Notes: generated from the letters alone by a model not told the origin. 64,000 nucleotides of DNA from Candidatus Bathyarchaeota archaeon (GCA_026014745.1 JAOZHS010000001.1:1054001-1118000); one strand, 5' to 3'. Numbered from the stretch's first letter, positions 16,678 to 25,835 are shown. Translations and numbers: made by a program.

Positions 16678-18894
16678 ATGGCGCGATATAGGCAAACTGA
16701 AGAAATAGTTAAACTGATGAATAACCCCACAATTATCCGCAACACAAGCATCATTGCACACGTTGACCACGGCAAGACAACTCTATCTGACAGCTTACTT
16801 GCACACGCAGGTATCATCAGCACCCAAACCGCTGGCCAAAAACTTTTCTTGGACAGCTGGGATCTTGAGCAAAAACGTCAAATGACCGTTTTCGCCTCAA
16901 ACGTCAGCTTGGTCCACAGCTACAACAACCAAGACTACCTAATCAACCTCATAGACACCCCCGGACACATCGACTTCTCAGGCGCAGTCACTCGTAGCTT
17001 GCGAGCAGTCGACGGAGCACTAGTTGTCGTGGACGCCGTAGAAGGACCCATGACTCAAACCGAAACCGTCCTGATGCAAGCGTTGCGTGAACGTGTTAAA
17101 CCACTCTTATTCATCAACAAAGTTGACCGTTTAATTAAAGAAATTAAACTAACACCTCAGGAGATTCAGAAGAAATTCGCCAAGATTCTCCTCCGCGTCA
17201 ACACTTTAATCGAGAAATATGCCCCTGCAGACCACAAACAGGACTGGCAAGTTAAAATCGAAGACAGCCGCGTCGCCTTCGGTTCTGCCCTGCACAAATG
17301 GGGTCTCAACCTTGACCACATGAAGCTTAAGAAAATCAGCTTCCAAGACATCATCGACGCATACACCGGTGACCCAGCAGACGTCGGCAGAAAAGTTGAC
17401 GAACTCAGCAAAAAAGCGCCCTTGCCCGAACCAATCCTTGACATGTTCTGCCAACACTTACCCAGCCCACTTATAGCTCAACCTTACCGTCAATCACAGA
17501 TTTGGCCAGGCGACCCAGAAAGTACAGTCGGCATCGGCATGGCAAAAGTAGACCCCAACGCACCCTTGCTCATGTGCATATCCACCATCGAAGTTGACCC
17601 ACACAGCGGCACTGTCGCCATCGGCAGAATCTTTAGTGGCTCCATCACAAAAGGCAAAGAAGTACAATTAGTCAGTGCAGGCCAAAAAGGCACAATCCAG
17701 CAAGTCTTCATGTCCATGGCAACCGACCGAGTGTTTATTGACCGCGTACCTGCAGGCAACATCGGCGCAATCTCTGGTTTACCTGCCCTACACGTCGGTG
17801 AAACAGTCGGCGAAGCCGGCATCGAAATCCACAGCTTCGAAGGTTTACGTTACGTATCTGACCCAGTCGTCACCGTGGCAGTTGAACCCGAAGATGTCAA
17901 AGACTTACCCCTCTTCGACAAAGTCATGCACAAACTCACCACCGAAGACCCCAACCTGCACTTCATCATGAACAAAGAATCAGGCGAATTCCTCCTCTCT
18001 GGTATGGGCGAGTTGCACCTTGAAATCACCGCCTATCGAATGCAAGAAGCCGGTCTCAAAGTCAAACTCAGTAAACCCATTGTCATCTTCCGAGAAACCA
18101 TCAGTCATGACTACAAGGGCCCAGCAATTATGGGTAAAAGCCCCAACAAACATAACAAACTCTGGATAACTATTGAGAAACTCAGCGATGATGTTATCGA
18201 AGCCATCAAATCCGAAAAAATCACTGACATGCAAAGCAAAGATGAACGCACAAAAACACTCAGAACTTTAGGATGGGAACCAGAAGACGCGAAAGGCGCA
18301 GTTGCTGTTGAAGAAAACAACATCCTCTGTAACCGTATCCGAGGACGCCAATACGTCGAAGAAATCATCGACCACATAAAGACCGGTTTCCGCGAAGCAG
18401 TCCACACCTCACCGCTTGCCAAGGAACCAGCTTACGGCCTCAAAATCAACCTCGAAGATATAACCCTCCACGAAGACCCAGTCCACCGCGGACCCGCACA
18501 AGCCATCCCCATGACCTGGCGACCAATCTACTGCGCGATTCTGCTCTCTGATCCAAAACTGCTCGAACCCATCATGAGCTTCGAATGCAAAGTCCCAAGC
18601 GAATTCGTCAGCAGCGTCATCACCCTACTCAACAAACGCCGCGGCAAAATCCTCGACATGCCAAGCGAAGAAGACATGATCACCGTCAAAGCCGAAATGC
18701 CAGTCTCTGAATCATTCGGTATCGCCGACGAACTCCGCAGCAGCACCCAAGGTCGAGCTTTCTGGGCAACCCAATTCAGCAGATGGGCCTATGTTCCAGA
18801 ACAGATGCAAGCTGAAACCATCAAGAAGATTCGGGAACGCAGAGGCTTAACACCAATACCGCCCAAACCCGAAGAATACTTCGAAAGCGAGTAA
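16678..18894 (+). CDS. fusA: translation elongation factor aEF-2
   Basis: GTPase that drives ribosomal translocation. The 738-residue length is standard. G1 reads AHVDHGKTT (27-35), G3 reads DTPGHIDF, and G4 reads NKVD. The domain IV tip has LHEDPVHRGPAQ, in which the second histidine is the diphthamide site, so the host must have diphthamide synthesis genes elsewhere. It starts at ATG with GGAG 11 bases upstream. Strong C-ending codon bias fits very high expression. It has no linked ribosomal-protein operon here. Confidence 0.98.
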   Translation: MARYRQTEEIVKLMNNPTIIRNTSIIAHVDHGKTTLSDSLLAHAGIISTQTAGQKLFLDSWDLEQKRQMTVFASNVSLVHSYNNQDYLINLIDTPGHIDFSGAVTRSLRAVDGALVVVDAVEGPMTQTETVLMQALRERVKPLLFINKVDRLIKEIKLTPQEIQKKFAKILLRVNTLIEKYAPADHKQDWQVKIEDSRVAFGSALHKWGLNLDHMKLKKISFQDIIDAYTGDPADVGRKVDELSKKAPLPEPILDMFCQHLPSPLIAQPYRQSQIWPGDPESTVGIGMAKVDPNAPLLMCISTIEVDPHSGTVAIGRIFSGSITKGKEVQLVSAGQKGTIQQVFMSMATDRVFIDRVPAGNIGAISGLPALHVGETVGEAGIEIHSFEGLRYVSDPVVTVAVEPEDVKDLPLFDKVMHKLTTEDPNLHFIMNKESGEFLLSGMGELHLEITAYRMQEAGLKVKLSKPIVIFRETISHDYKGPAIMGKSPNKHNKLWITIEKLSDDVIEAIKSEKITDMQSKDERTKTLRTLGWEPEDAKGAVAVEENNILCNRIRGRQYVEEIIDHIKTGFREAVHTSPLAKEPAYGLKINLEDITLHEDPVHRGPAQAIPMTWRPIYCAILLSDPKLLEPIMSFECKVPSEFVSSVITLLNKRRGKILDMPSEEDMITVKAEMPVSESFGIADELRSSTQGRAFWATQFSRWAYVPEQMQAETIKKIRERRGLTPIPPKPEEYFESE

Positions 18895-18940
18895 GCAACT
18901 CTTACTCTTTCCTTTTTGTTTTCAAAAAACAATTTATTTT

Positions 18941-19288
18941 TTATTCGACGTTTTTGCACTCCACTTTTGACTCTGATCTCGGATGCGCATTAGGCTCCGA
19001 ATCACCTTCACCAGAGTCCCTTTGTTCCCCCACATTGTGGTTGCCCATAGGAACCGCACTCTTGTAGGCGTTATGTGCTCGGTCAATGTCCTCCTCTAGC
19101 CTGCGTAGTTCCACGTCGGTTTCCTGCTTTAACTCGTCTACTGTCCAACCGTCTTGCACACGTTCCTCAAGTCGTTCAGCGACTTCTCGAGCTACGCGGT
19201 CAGGCAACCCAACCTTCACAAGGTCAACCTCGACGTTTCGGCTGTCAAATTTTTCTTCTCTCCCATCCGCAGTCAAGATTTTAACCAT
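18941..19288 (-). CDS. stand-alone ATP-cone domain protein
   Basis: A 116-residue protein. Residues 1-75 match the ATP-cone regulatory domain of NrdR and ribonucleotide reductases: a strand pair with VKILTADGREEKFD, then helices with LPDRVAREVAERLEER and TVDELKQETDVEL. The rest is a polar tail. No reductase or NrdR zinc ribbon is attached. The start at 19288 has a perfect Shine-Dalgarno (GGAGGTGA). It may sense ATP/dATP and regulate a partner in trans, by inference. It is convergent with EF-2. Confidence 0.75.
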   Translation of the reverse strand: MVKILTADGREEKFDSRNVEVDLVKVGLPDRVAREVAERLEERVQDGWTVDELKQETDVELRRLEEDIDRAHNAYKSAVPMGNHNVGEQRDSGEGDSEPNAHPRSESKVECKNVE

Positions 19289-19439
19289 AGATTCACCTCC
19301 ACAAGAAGAAACGTGCAGTTGAGATAGTCTGTTTTTTGCGCACACATAAACCTGTGTGGTCGGCGCTTCACAATAACTCAAAATGCGCCTTCTGGGGGAA
19401 GCCTTTAATCTAAACCTGCGTTATCTAGCTTTGACCGTT

Positions 19440-20030
19440 ATGTTGATTGTTGGAATCTCTGGTAGCCCACGTAAACAAGCCACCGAATACGTACTCGAAC
19501 AAGCCCTGTCAATGCTCAAAGAGAAGGGCTTTGAAACTGCTCTTTGGACTGTGCGGGGGAAATCCTTTGAATTCTGCATGCACTGCGATTACTGCCTCCA
19601 AAACAAAACCTGCACCTACCAAGACGACATGGAAGAAATCTATGAACTCTTAGCCAAAGCAAAAGGCATAATCTTCGCCACCCCAGTCTACAACGGCGGC
19701 GTCAGCGCACAAATAAAAGCCGTGATGGACCGAACCCGCGCATTGGTAGCTGCGGATAAAGATTTTTTCCGCGGAAAAATAGGCATGGGCATCACCGTTG
19801 GCGGCGACCGTGCTGGCGGGCAGGAGTTGGCTCTTTGGCAAATCCACACCTTCCATATCATTAACGGCATGATTCCCGTGGGCGGTGGACCCTTCGGCGC
19901 GAATTTAGGCGCAAACTTCTGGAGCAAAGACACCCTAGAGGGTGTGAAACTAGACGAGGAAGGGTTTAGAAGTCTTAAGAAGACAACTAAACGGTTTGCT
20001 GAATTTATGACCCTTCATTGTAAAAAGTAA
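19440..20030 (+). CDS. iron-sulfur flavoprotein (NADPH-dependent FMN reductase family)
   Basis: A 197-residue flavodoxin-like protein. The FMN loop is GISGSPRK near the N-terminus. A compact cluster motif, Cys46, Cys49, Cys52 and Cys58, fits the iron-sulfur flavoprotein (ISF) of methanogens and Archaeoglobus, which passes electrons from ferredoxin. ATPVYNGGVSAQIKAVMDR forms the second flavin loop. I took ATG at 19440, as the fold begins right there; the frame extends to 19383. It lies 10 bases from afpA, with which it likely forms an operon. Confidence 0.88.
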   Translation: MLIVGISGSPRKQATEYVLEQALSMLKEKGFETALWTVRGKSFEFCMHCDYCLQNKTCTYQDDMEEIYELLAKAKGIIFATPVYNGGVSAQIKAVMDRTRALVAADKDFFRGKIGMGITVGGDRAGGQELALWQIHTFHIINGMIPVGGGPFGANLGANFWSKDTLEGVKLDEEGFRSLKKTTKRFAEFMTLHCKK

Positions 20031-20040
20031 TGGTGATTTT

Positions 20041-20625
20041 ATGACTGAAGCAAAAGTTAAGAAAACAAAAATCGCCTGGGGAATAACCGGCGCAGGCGAC
20101 AAAATCCAAGAAATCATCGAAACCATGAAAGCCTTCAAGCAGCAAGCAGCCGACAAAGTCGAAATTGACGTCTACTTATCCAAAGCCGCTGACACCATGC
20201 TCAAGTTCTATCGCTTAGATGAAGACCTCAAAGCAAACTTCGCCAAGGTTATGGTGGAGTCAAATTCGAATTCGCCGTTTCTGGCTGCTTGGATGCAGAT
20301 GCACAAATATGAATTCCTCCTAATCGCTCCCGCGTCTTCAAACACTGTGGCAAAACTCGTTAACGGTATCGGTGACACGTTAATCACTAACTCGGCGATT
20401 ATGAGTCTCAAAGCGTTTGTGCCCGTTTACGTGTTGCCTGTTGATTACAAGGAAAGTGTGCTCTACACTAAGCTTCCTAACGGTAAAGAGATGAAGCTGC
20501 GTGTGCGCAAAGAGGAAGCTGAGCAGGTACGTCGGTTGGAGGCAACTGAGGATGTGCATGTTTTTCCCAGTATAGAGCAGATGCGGTTAGGTTTGACGGA
20601 TTGGCTAAAAACAGTTAATCCGTAA
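20041..20625 (+). CDS. afpA: archaeoflavoprotein AfpA
   Basis: A 194-residue flavoprotein of the HFCD/flavoprotein fold with the IAWGITGAGDKI start, LLIAPASSNTVAKLVNGIGD (the PASANT-like motif) and a conserved late YKE segment. In Archaeoglobus fulgidus, AfpA is encoded beside an ISF and is reported to take electrons from reduced ferredoxin. The same adjacency here, with a 10-base gap, supports the call. It may act as a ferredoxin-dependent reductase; the final acceptor is not known. Confidence 0.85.
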   Translation: MTEAKVKKTKIAWGITGAGDKIQEIIETMKAFKQQAADKVEIDVYLSKAADTMLKFYRLDEDLKANFAKVMVESNSNSPFLAAWMQMHKYEFLLIAPASSNTVAKLVNGIGDTLITNSAIMSLKAFVPVYVLPVDYKESVLYTKLPNGKEMKLRVRKEEAEQVRRLEATEDVHVFPSIEQMRLGLTDWLKTVNP

Positions 20626-20731
20626 CTTTTTTGTATTTTTTTAGTGCTTCTGCAATGTTTTGGCAGTTGCTTTTTTTAAACAGTAAATTTTTTATCCTTG
20701 CGAGTACGGTACTATTGAAAGAGCTTAAGCT

Positions 20732-20857
20732 ATGGTAAAGTGCCCTAAATGCGGAAAGGAGCTAGATAAACCCGAGCGCTCTATCGAAAATTCAGTGTTT
20801 TGCATTGAACTCTATGTTTGCTCTAATTGTGGGCATAAGTTTAAGCGTTTTACTTAG
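20732..20857 (+). CDS. 41-residue zinc-ribbon protein
   Basis: Tiny open frame with two CxxC knuckles: CPKC at residues 4-7 and CSNC at 30-33. It is highly basic and ends KFKRFT. The four-cysteine spacing is typical of small archaeal rubredoxin-like or zinc-ribbon proteins. It starts at ATG and overlaps the opposing gene by 8 bases at their 3' ends. No function is proposed. Confidence 0.65.
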   Translation: MVKCPKCGKELDKPERSIENSVFCIELYVCSNCGHKFKRFT

Positions 20858-21104
20858 GCGTGAAGACGATTACGCCGTTTTGGTTTTCTTGTACTTCTAG
20901 GCTGTGTTTTTTGGCGATGTCTTTGACTTTTTGTTTGTCTGTTTCTTGTAGGCTGCCTGTTATGTGTAGTCTGTATCCTGACGAGTCGGTTTGGAAATTC
21001 TCAACAGAGACCGAGTCGGGCGACATTTGATTGCAAACAATTAAAAGGTCTTTTAGGTAGGTGACTGCCTCGGTTCTATTCATTCTCGGCATCCCGAGTA
21101 GCAT
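20850..21104 (-). CDS. small hypothetical protein
   Basis: An 84-residue protein with ATG starts at codons 1, 5 and 8. It has a helix, a strand-rich middle (YRLHITGSL) and a second helix followed by a VIVFTP strand, so a compact alpha/beta domain is likely. There are no motifs, no cysteine pair and no membrane segment. It overlaps the 3' end of the zinc-ribbon gene by 8 bases. The family is not recognised. Confidence 0.5.
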   Translation of the reverse strand: MLLGMPRMNRTEAVTYLKDLLIVCNQMSPDSVSVENFQTDSSGYRLHITGSLQETDKQKVKDIAKKHSLEVQENQNGVIVFTPK

Positions 21105-21321
21105 ATCTCGTTTGTTACTATATTTATGGTTTGCACTAACACGTTTGTTTAAAAATATCTATGTTGGACGTACAGTGCTATGTTTGCTTGGACGCTTATG
21201 TATCAATTTGGCTCGTTTAGGGCGTAATTTAAGCCAATTTGGCAGACAATGAGTGCTTGCCTGTCTTACTAACGGGCGTATTTTCGACTCGTTACTTGTT
21301 GTAACAGTATGCAATCACATT

Positions 21322-21333
21322 CTTTTATATTTT
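21322..21333 (+). promoter_or_regulatory. TATA box for the candidate structured RNA
   Basis: CTTTTATATTTT lies about 26 bases before 21354 and so can start the RNA just before its long closing helix. Confidence 0.5.
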
Positions 21334-21351
21334 CCCAACGGCTTAGCACTT

Positions 21352-21480
21352 AATTGGAATGCAAGGGATAGCCAACAGAGTTGAGCGAACCAGGCTGCTA
21401 ACCGACGGGGAAGGCGTCGCCCACCCTACTTCTGCGCTGCTCCGTCATTAGCGCACGGCTCGGTTCGCTTAACCAAAAAT
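21352..21480 (+). ncRNA. candidate structured non-coding RNA
   Basis: A GC-rich block inside an AT-rich 480-base gap. GTTGAGCGAACC at 21380-21391 pairs over all 12 positions (one G-U) with GGTTCGCTTAAC at 21462-21473. Inside, GCTAA (21397-21401) pairs with TTAGC (21448-21452), and GACGG (21404-21408) pairs with CCGTC (21442-21446). TGCGCT (21433-21438) could pair with AGCGCA (21450-21455) as an alternative. It does not match tRNA, 5S, SRP or RNase P RNA patterns that I know. It has no coding frame. Confidence 0.6.
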
Positions 21481-21587
21481 TTTCTCCTCAAAATCCTTCA
21501 ATCTTACAGCTTGTTTTTTTTGCTCTGTACCGCTCTAAAAATCCAGCAAGGCGCAGGCAAAAACCACCAGAAACTAGATGTTCCCGC

Positions 21588-22541
21588 TTAGTTTTTGGCT
21601 AACAAAAACGCGGCGGTGTCTCCCTGCCGTTTTGCATCCAACATTTTTGCGTATTTATTGAATGCCCTTATTTCTTGGCTGGAAAAGATTGATTTTCTCG
21701 GGTTGGTGAGGTAGGATTTTTGTTCGAAAAGCCCTATGCCTTTTTGGTATTGGATGCTGCCCCAGAACTGGAACGCATTCGAGTCATATATCATGTCCAT
21801 AACGCGCAGGTTGGCTGCCTTTGCAAGTTTCTTTAAGCTTCTCTCAGAATGCAGAATCAGATGTCTGGGTGCGTCGAGTTGGACCCAATTTTCGCGGTAG
21901 TGCGTCCATGCGTAGCTCGAAACAGTGGGCATAACCAGGACACATAGGCCCCGGTCGCTTAGTAATGATCTAACCTTAACTAGTGTCTCAAGTTGGTTGC
22001 TGATGTGTTCAAAGGAGTGGTTAAAAAGAATTAAATCAAATTTGCCTTCAGTATCGGCGATTTTTTCTTTCTTTATGATTGCGCCATTACTGTATGACAA
22101 TCCCGCGGAGACGTAGGGGTCTATGCCTACGGGGTTTCTAAAGCCCGCTAACGCCAAGATATAGGGGAACTTTCCTGTTCCGCATCCCACATCTAAAATT
22201 CGGCTGTCCTTTTTGAGTTTAACGTTGAGCATACCTTTTGAGTAGATGTCTCTAAACAGTGCGGGGGCTATTCGGTAAAGCATCTTGGTGAGTGCTGGGT
22301 TGCCTGATAGACCTTGCCGTAGCTGTTTTGACCATAAAATGTATTTTAAACTGGCGCTGGCTTTATCAAAGCTGTAATAATTTGTGGGGTAATACTTTTC
22401 GAGGTTGTCGGGGACCTTTTTTATTTGTAGACAACCGCAACTGCTGCATTGAAAGTACTCAAACTTCTCTTTGAAGCCAAAAGCCATCTCGGTTGCAACG
22501 AATTTTTGGTTTGCTGTGTCGCTACAAACTATACAAGACAT
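21588..22541 (-). CDS. class I SAM methyltransferase with N-terminal zinc ribbon
   Basis: A 317-residue protein. It begins with a CxxC knuckle (Cys3, Cys6) and a second cysteine cluster, CSSCGC, near residue 32, a zinc ribbon often seen before sugar C- or O-methyltransferases. The SAM site is ILDVGCGTGKFPYIL, followed by FDLILFNHSFEHI and a C-terminal domain that recognises the substrate. Type: Methyltransf_23-like. The substrate may be a nucleotide sugar, by inference. It stands alone, convergent with the structured RNA. Confidence 0.8.
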   Translation of the reverse strand: MSCIVCSDTANQKFVATEMAFGFKEKFEYFQCSSCGCLQIKKVPDNLEKYYPTNYYSFDKASASLKYILWSKQLRQGLSGNPALTKMLYRIAPALFRDIYSKGMLNVKLKKDSRILDVGCGTGKFPYILALAGFRNPVGIDPYVSAGLSYSNGAIIKKEKIADTEGKFDLILFNHSFEHISNQLETLVKVRSLLSDRGLCVLVMPTVSSYAWTHYRENWVQLDAPRHLILHSERSLKKLAKAANLRVMDMIYDSNAFQFWGSIQYQKGIGLFEQKSYLTNPRKSIFSSQEIRAFNKYAKMLDAKRQGDTAAFLLAKN

Positions 22542-22739
22542 CTATTACTAGCGTGTATTGGCACAGATTTATCCCTTTAGCTGCCACATATTGCCACTTT
22601 TTATTGATAGTTTGATGCAGCTGTTTGTACTTGCCTCTCTTACTCTTTTAATGTTTAGGATGCAGCGTATCGCTTTATTTTCTTTACATCTTGGTTGCAA
22701 TAATCAATATATCCCCGCCTAATCCATCTGCAACTGGTC

Positions 22740-23861
22740 ATGATGTATCGGTCTGGCGTAGCTAATCTGCCTCTACATGGTGGCAAAGCACCTGCATGGT
22801 TAACAGGGCGAATGCGTAAACTTGCCCATGAAATAGCAGGCATCATGGTTGAGGAATATGGTCCCGACGAGTTACTAAGGCACCTAAGTGACCCCTACTG
22901 GTTCCAAGCCCTGGGTTGTGTTCTTGCTTATGATTGGCATAGTAGCGGCGTAACCACAGTCGTCACTGGTATCCTCAAAAACGCCCTCTCCGCAGAGACC
23001 CATGGCATCGTAGTCTGCGGCGGCAAAGGCAAAACCAGCCGAAAAACCCCCAGCGACATCGAGGCGGCAGCACAAAAATTCGACTTCTGTGAAGAAACCC
23101 AAAAACAGTTAACTTACAATAGTCGCATGGCCGCCAAAGTTGACAATTCTGCCATTCAAGCTGGTTATCAACTCTACCACCACGCCTTCTTAGTCACCAG
23201 AGACGGCAAATGGGCAGTTATCCAGCAGGGCATGAGTGACGAAGCACGCATGGCGCGCCGCTACCACTGGCTCTCCGATAACACAAGCAACTTTGTAGTG
23301 GAGCCCCACAACGCCATAGTCGGAACCAAACATACCAAGGCACTAAACATGGTAGCCGCCACAAGTGAAAGCGCCCGCAAAGCCAGCGTAGACCTCGCCA
23401 AAGAACCCACCCAAAAACTGCGCCGCCTAATCGAATCAGCAGCCCGAGCCCCCAACCAAGCATCACTGCAGACATGGCTTCCCCCCTCAGATGACCCATG
23501 GCAGCAAACCCTCAACTCCCTAAACATGCCCCGCAACATCAACTGGGACACCCTGACCCGAGTTTACGATTTTCAACCCCAAAACTACGAGGAACTCTTA
23601 AGCCTCCAAGGTGTCGGTCCCGCAACCGTTCGTGGATTGGCGCTTGTAGCGGAGCTCATTTATGGTGAGGAACCCTGTTGGGAGGACCCTGTTAAATTCA
23701 GCTTTGCATATGGCGGCAAAGATGGCGTGCCGTTTCCGGTGAATCGCAAAGCCATGGATGAGTCCATCCAGATTCTGCGAAATTCAGTCGAGGCAGCTCG
23801 CATCGGTGAAACCGAAAAGTTGCAGTCCTTGCAGAGACTACGGCGCTACGTGCCCGCATAG
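22740..23861 (+). CDS. DUF763 domain protein
   Basis: A 373-residue protein that starts MMYRSGVANLPLHGGKAP, the hallmark N-terminus of DUF763, a family shared by archaea and some bacteria. Other conserved blocks are LGCVLAYDWHSSGVTT and VVCGGKGKTSRKTP. A helix-hairpin-helix stretch, LLSLQGVGPATVRGLALVAE, is near residue 290, so nucleic-acid binding is plausible. Biochemical function is not established. It starts at ATG. Confidence 0.85.
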   Translation: MMYRSGVANLPLHGGKAPAWLTGRMRKLAHEIAGIMVEEYGPDELLRHLSDPYWFQALGCVLAYDWHSSGVTTVVTGILKNALSAETHGIVVCGGKGKTSRKTPSDIEAAAQKFDFCEETQKQLTYNSRMAAKVDNSAIQAGYQLYHHAFLVTRDGKWAVIQQGMSDEARMARRYHWLSDNTSNFVVEPHNAIVGTKHTKALNMVAATSESARKASVDLAKEPTQKLRRLIESAARAPNQASLQTWLPPSDDPWQQTLNSLNMPRNINWDTLTRVYDFQPQNYEELLSLQGVGPATVRGLALVAELIYGEEPCWEDPVKFSFAYGGKDGVPFPVNRKAMDESIQILRNSVEAARIGETEKLQSLQRLRRYVPA

Positions 23862-23884
23862 ACGAATAATTAAATTAACTAAAA

Positions 23885-24511
23885 GTGCTAATGCTCTGTG
23901 TTGAGGAACAAACGTTGTCTCCAAAGCACCTCTATCTGCAAATCGGCGGCGCGGCAGGAGTCGCCACACCCATAATCGCCTTCACCTGCATCACAATAGC
24001 AATAGTCACCTATCCCTCTTTTAGCTGGACCAACAACGCCCTAAGCGACCTCGGCGTAGTCCCCGGCATCACAGGACCCCTTTTTAATTCTGGACTCTGC
24101 CTAAGCGGCGTGTTAGCCTTCATCTTCGCAACAATAGGACTCTTCAACTACTTCCAAAGCATAGCAGGCAAAGTCGGCTCAGCCGTTTTCGCAGGCGCAA
24201 CTATAGCCCTAATAGCCATAGGCGTTTTCAACGAGAATTTCTCCCCCACCCACTACTGGGTTTCGGTGGCATTTTTTGTCTTGGCCCCTATTGCCCTCTT
24301 CATCTTAACCTGCTCGTTTGCTTTGGAACGTAAATGGGGTTTGGCGGCGTTTTCGGTTCTGATTGGGTTAGTGGCGGCGTTGCCTTGGGTTTTACAGCTA
24401 ACAATCAACTATGTGCCCCACGTGGCGATTCCTGAAACGATTTCGGCAGTCGCGGTATCTGCTTGGGCAATCGTGCTAAGCATAAAAATGCTTCAAAAAA
24501 TCAAGCGTTAG
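23885..24511 (+). CDS. DUF998-like membrane protein
   Basis: A 208-residue protein with about six membrane helices. The segment WTNNALSDLGV after the first helix is typical of the DUF998 family. GTG at 23885 is the first start, with an ATG two codons later. The gene follows DUF763 by 23 bases, so the two may share a transcript. Function is unknown. Confidence 0.7.
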   Translation: MLMLCVEEQTLSPKHLYLQIGGAAGVATPIIAFTCITIAIVTYPSFSWTNNALSDLGVVPGITGPLFNSGLCLSGVLAFIFATIGLFNYFQSIAGKVGSAVFAGATIALIAIGVFNENFSPTHYWVSVAFFVLAPIALFILTCSFALERKWGLAAFSVLIGLVAALPWVLQLTINYVPHVAIPETISAVAVSAWAIVLSIKMLQKIKR

Positions 24512-24512
24512 C

Positions 24513-24719
24513 TTATTCGCGGCTCCATTTCCTGATTAGCTTGAATGCGGCGTAGGCGATCACTGCCGCAAAAATCGCCAATATTGCTACGGTGAGGATT
24601 CCGACTATCCAGTTAGCTGGGGTTTCTGAGGGTGCTGGGGTGCTGGTTTGGGCAGCAACCGTTAGCATAATTGATGAAATCCAAAGAAAAACTGCTGATG
24701 CAGCGAGAGGTTTCTTCAT
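24513..24719 (-). CDS. small secreted or membrane-anchored protein
   Basis: A 68-residue protein with an N-terminal signal-like segment (MKKPLAASAVFLWISSIMLT, 1-20), a short Pro/Thr/Ser-rich spacer (TSTPAPSETPAN), a second membrane helix and a basic tail. The chosen ATG at 24719 has GGTGG upstream; an upstream extension exists but would overlap the radical SAM gene. Function is unknown. Confidence 0.6.
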   Translation of the reverse strand: MKKPLAASAVFLWISSIMLTVAAQTSTPAPSETPANWIVGILTVAILAIFAAVIAYAAFKLIRKWSRE

Positions 24720-24769
24720 TATTCCACCGAACCCTTGTGTGCTTGATTCACTTAAAAGCTTTAGCTCAC

Positions 24770-25762
24770 CTACTTGCATGAATCCGCATAAATTTGGGCA
24801 CAACAAAACGAAGAAAACACAGCCTTGTACCCCTTCGTTTTGGCGTATTCGACGGCTGCATCGCTTGGAAACGCTACCGCATCCACCCCCGCCTTGAGGG
24901 CTAACACGTCGGTTTCGCCGCGGACCGCGCCTTTGGGGCGCATACAGCCCAGCGTCAAAGGGGTCTGAGGAAACATGAGTCGCGCAGAGGCTGCAACCTT
25001 TGCGATCTCGATTGGGCTGGGGGGCGGTGTTTTTGCCATGGCTGTTCCGTGGATAGGCATAAATGCGATTATCACCAACGCTGCTGGTTGGATATCTTTT
25101 ATGAGTTCGAGTGCGTGGTATTCACCGTCGAGTTTGCCCTCGTTTAATCCTACAATCACATGGGGCACCACCCTTAGCCCCGCATTAAAGATGGCTTTTA
25201 ATGAATTGGCATAGTCGTCGACGGATACGTTTAGGTTGTAGACTTTTCGGATGGTTTGCTGTGAGCCGATTACGTCAATGAGTGCCGCATCTACCCCCGC
25301 ATCCTTCAACCCAACCGCCGTTTGGGGGCTGATGATGCCTGTGTGTACAAACACCGTCAACCTCAACTCACGCTTCAACAATCCCAGCACATCTACAAAA
25401 TCATCCAGCGGAACCGAACCATCAGGTAGGCAACCGCCGCTAACTAAACACCCCATTGCGCCCTCCTTTTTTAGCTTAGTGCCCAACGCATACAGTTCTT
25501 CTGGTGAAGTGGCTGAGTGCATGGTTTGTAGCACTTTGCCGCCGCAGTGACCGCAGTTTAGGGCGCAGGCGTTACCCGTGACGGAGATGGTTGGGAATGC
25601 TTTGGTAGAGGTGCAGAAGTGTTTGGTTTTGTAGTAGGAAAAGCTGGGGGCATAGAAGCGGATGGTGTTTTGTGTTGGTTTGAATGTGCCGCTGTTGAGT
25701 AGTTCTGTGAAGTCGGCGTCTTTGAGGTTCCAGACGGTTTGAGGTGAAAGGTTTGGCATCAC
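24770..25762 (-). CDS. radical SAM protein
   Basis: A 330-residue protein with the radical SAM cluster motif CxxxCxxC at Cys66, Cys70 and Cys73 (NACALNCGHC), followed by a Gly-Gly and the LVSGGCLPDG strand end that binds SAM. The C-terminus carries FSSFCCAQIY with two adjacent cysteines that could hold an auxiliary cluster or act in catalysis. Organisation resembles BioB- and LipS-like enzymes that insert sulfur; this subfamily is not settled from sequence alone. It begins GTG-ATG, so start is 25762 or 25759. A copy of the dispersed repeat lies 76 bases upstream. Confidence 0.8.
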   Translation of the reverse strand: MMPNLSPQTVWNLKDADFTELLNSGTFKPTQNTIRFYAPSFSYYKTKHFCTSTKAFPTISVTGNACALNCGHCGGKVLQTMHSATSPEELYALGTKLKKEGAMGCLVSGGCLPDGSVPLDDFVDVLGLLKRELRLTVFVHTGIISPQTAVGLKDAGVDAALIDVIGSQQTIRKVYNLNVSVDDYANSLKAIFNAGLRVVPHVIVGLNEGKLDGEYHALELIKDIQPAALVIIAFMPIHGTAMAKTPPPSPIEIAKVAASARLMFPQTPLTLGCMRPKGAVRGETDVLALKAGVDAVAFPSDAAVEYAKTKGYKAVFSSFCCAQIYADSCK

Positions 25763-25835
25763 CCAACTTTAGGGCTGCTGGATTTAATAGTTTAGCGGAA
25801 ACCAACATTTAATGCCCCCAAAAACCGCCAATGCG

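Noticed and set aside
21352-21480. SRP RNA, RNase P RNA or a tRNA-like gene in the structured block
   Set aside because: None of the hallmark loops (SRP domain IV GGAAG context, RNase P core, T-arm) is present in the right place.
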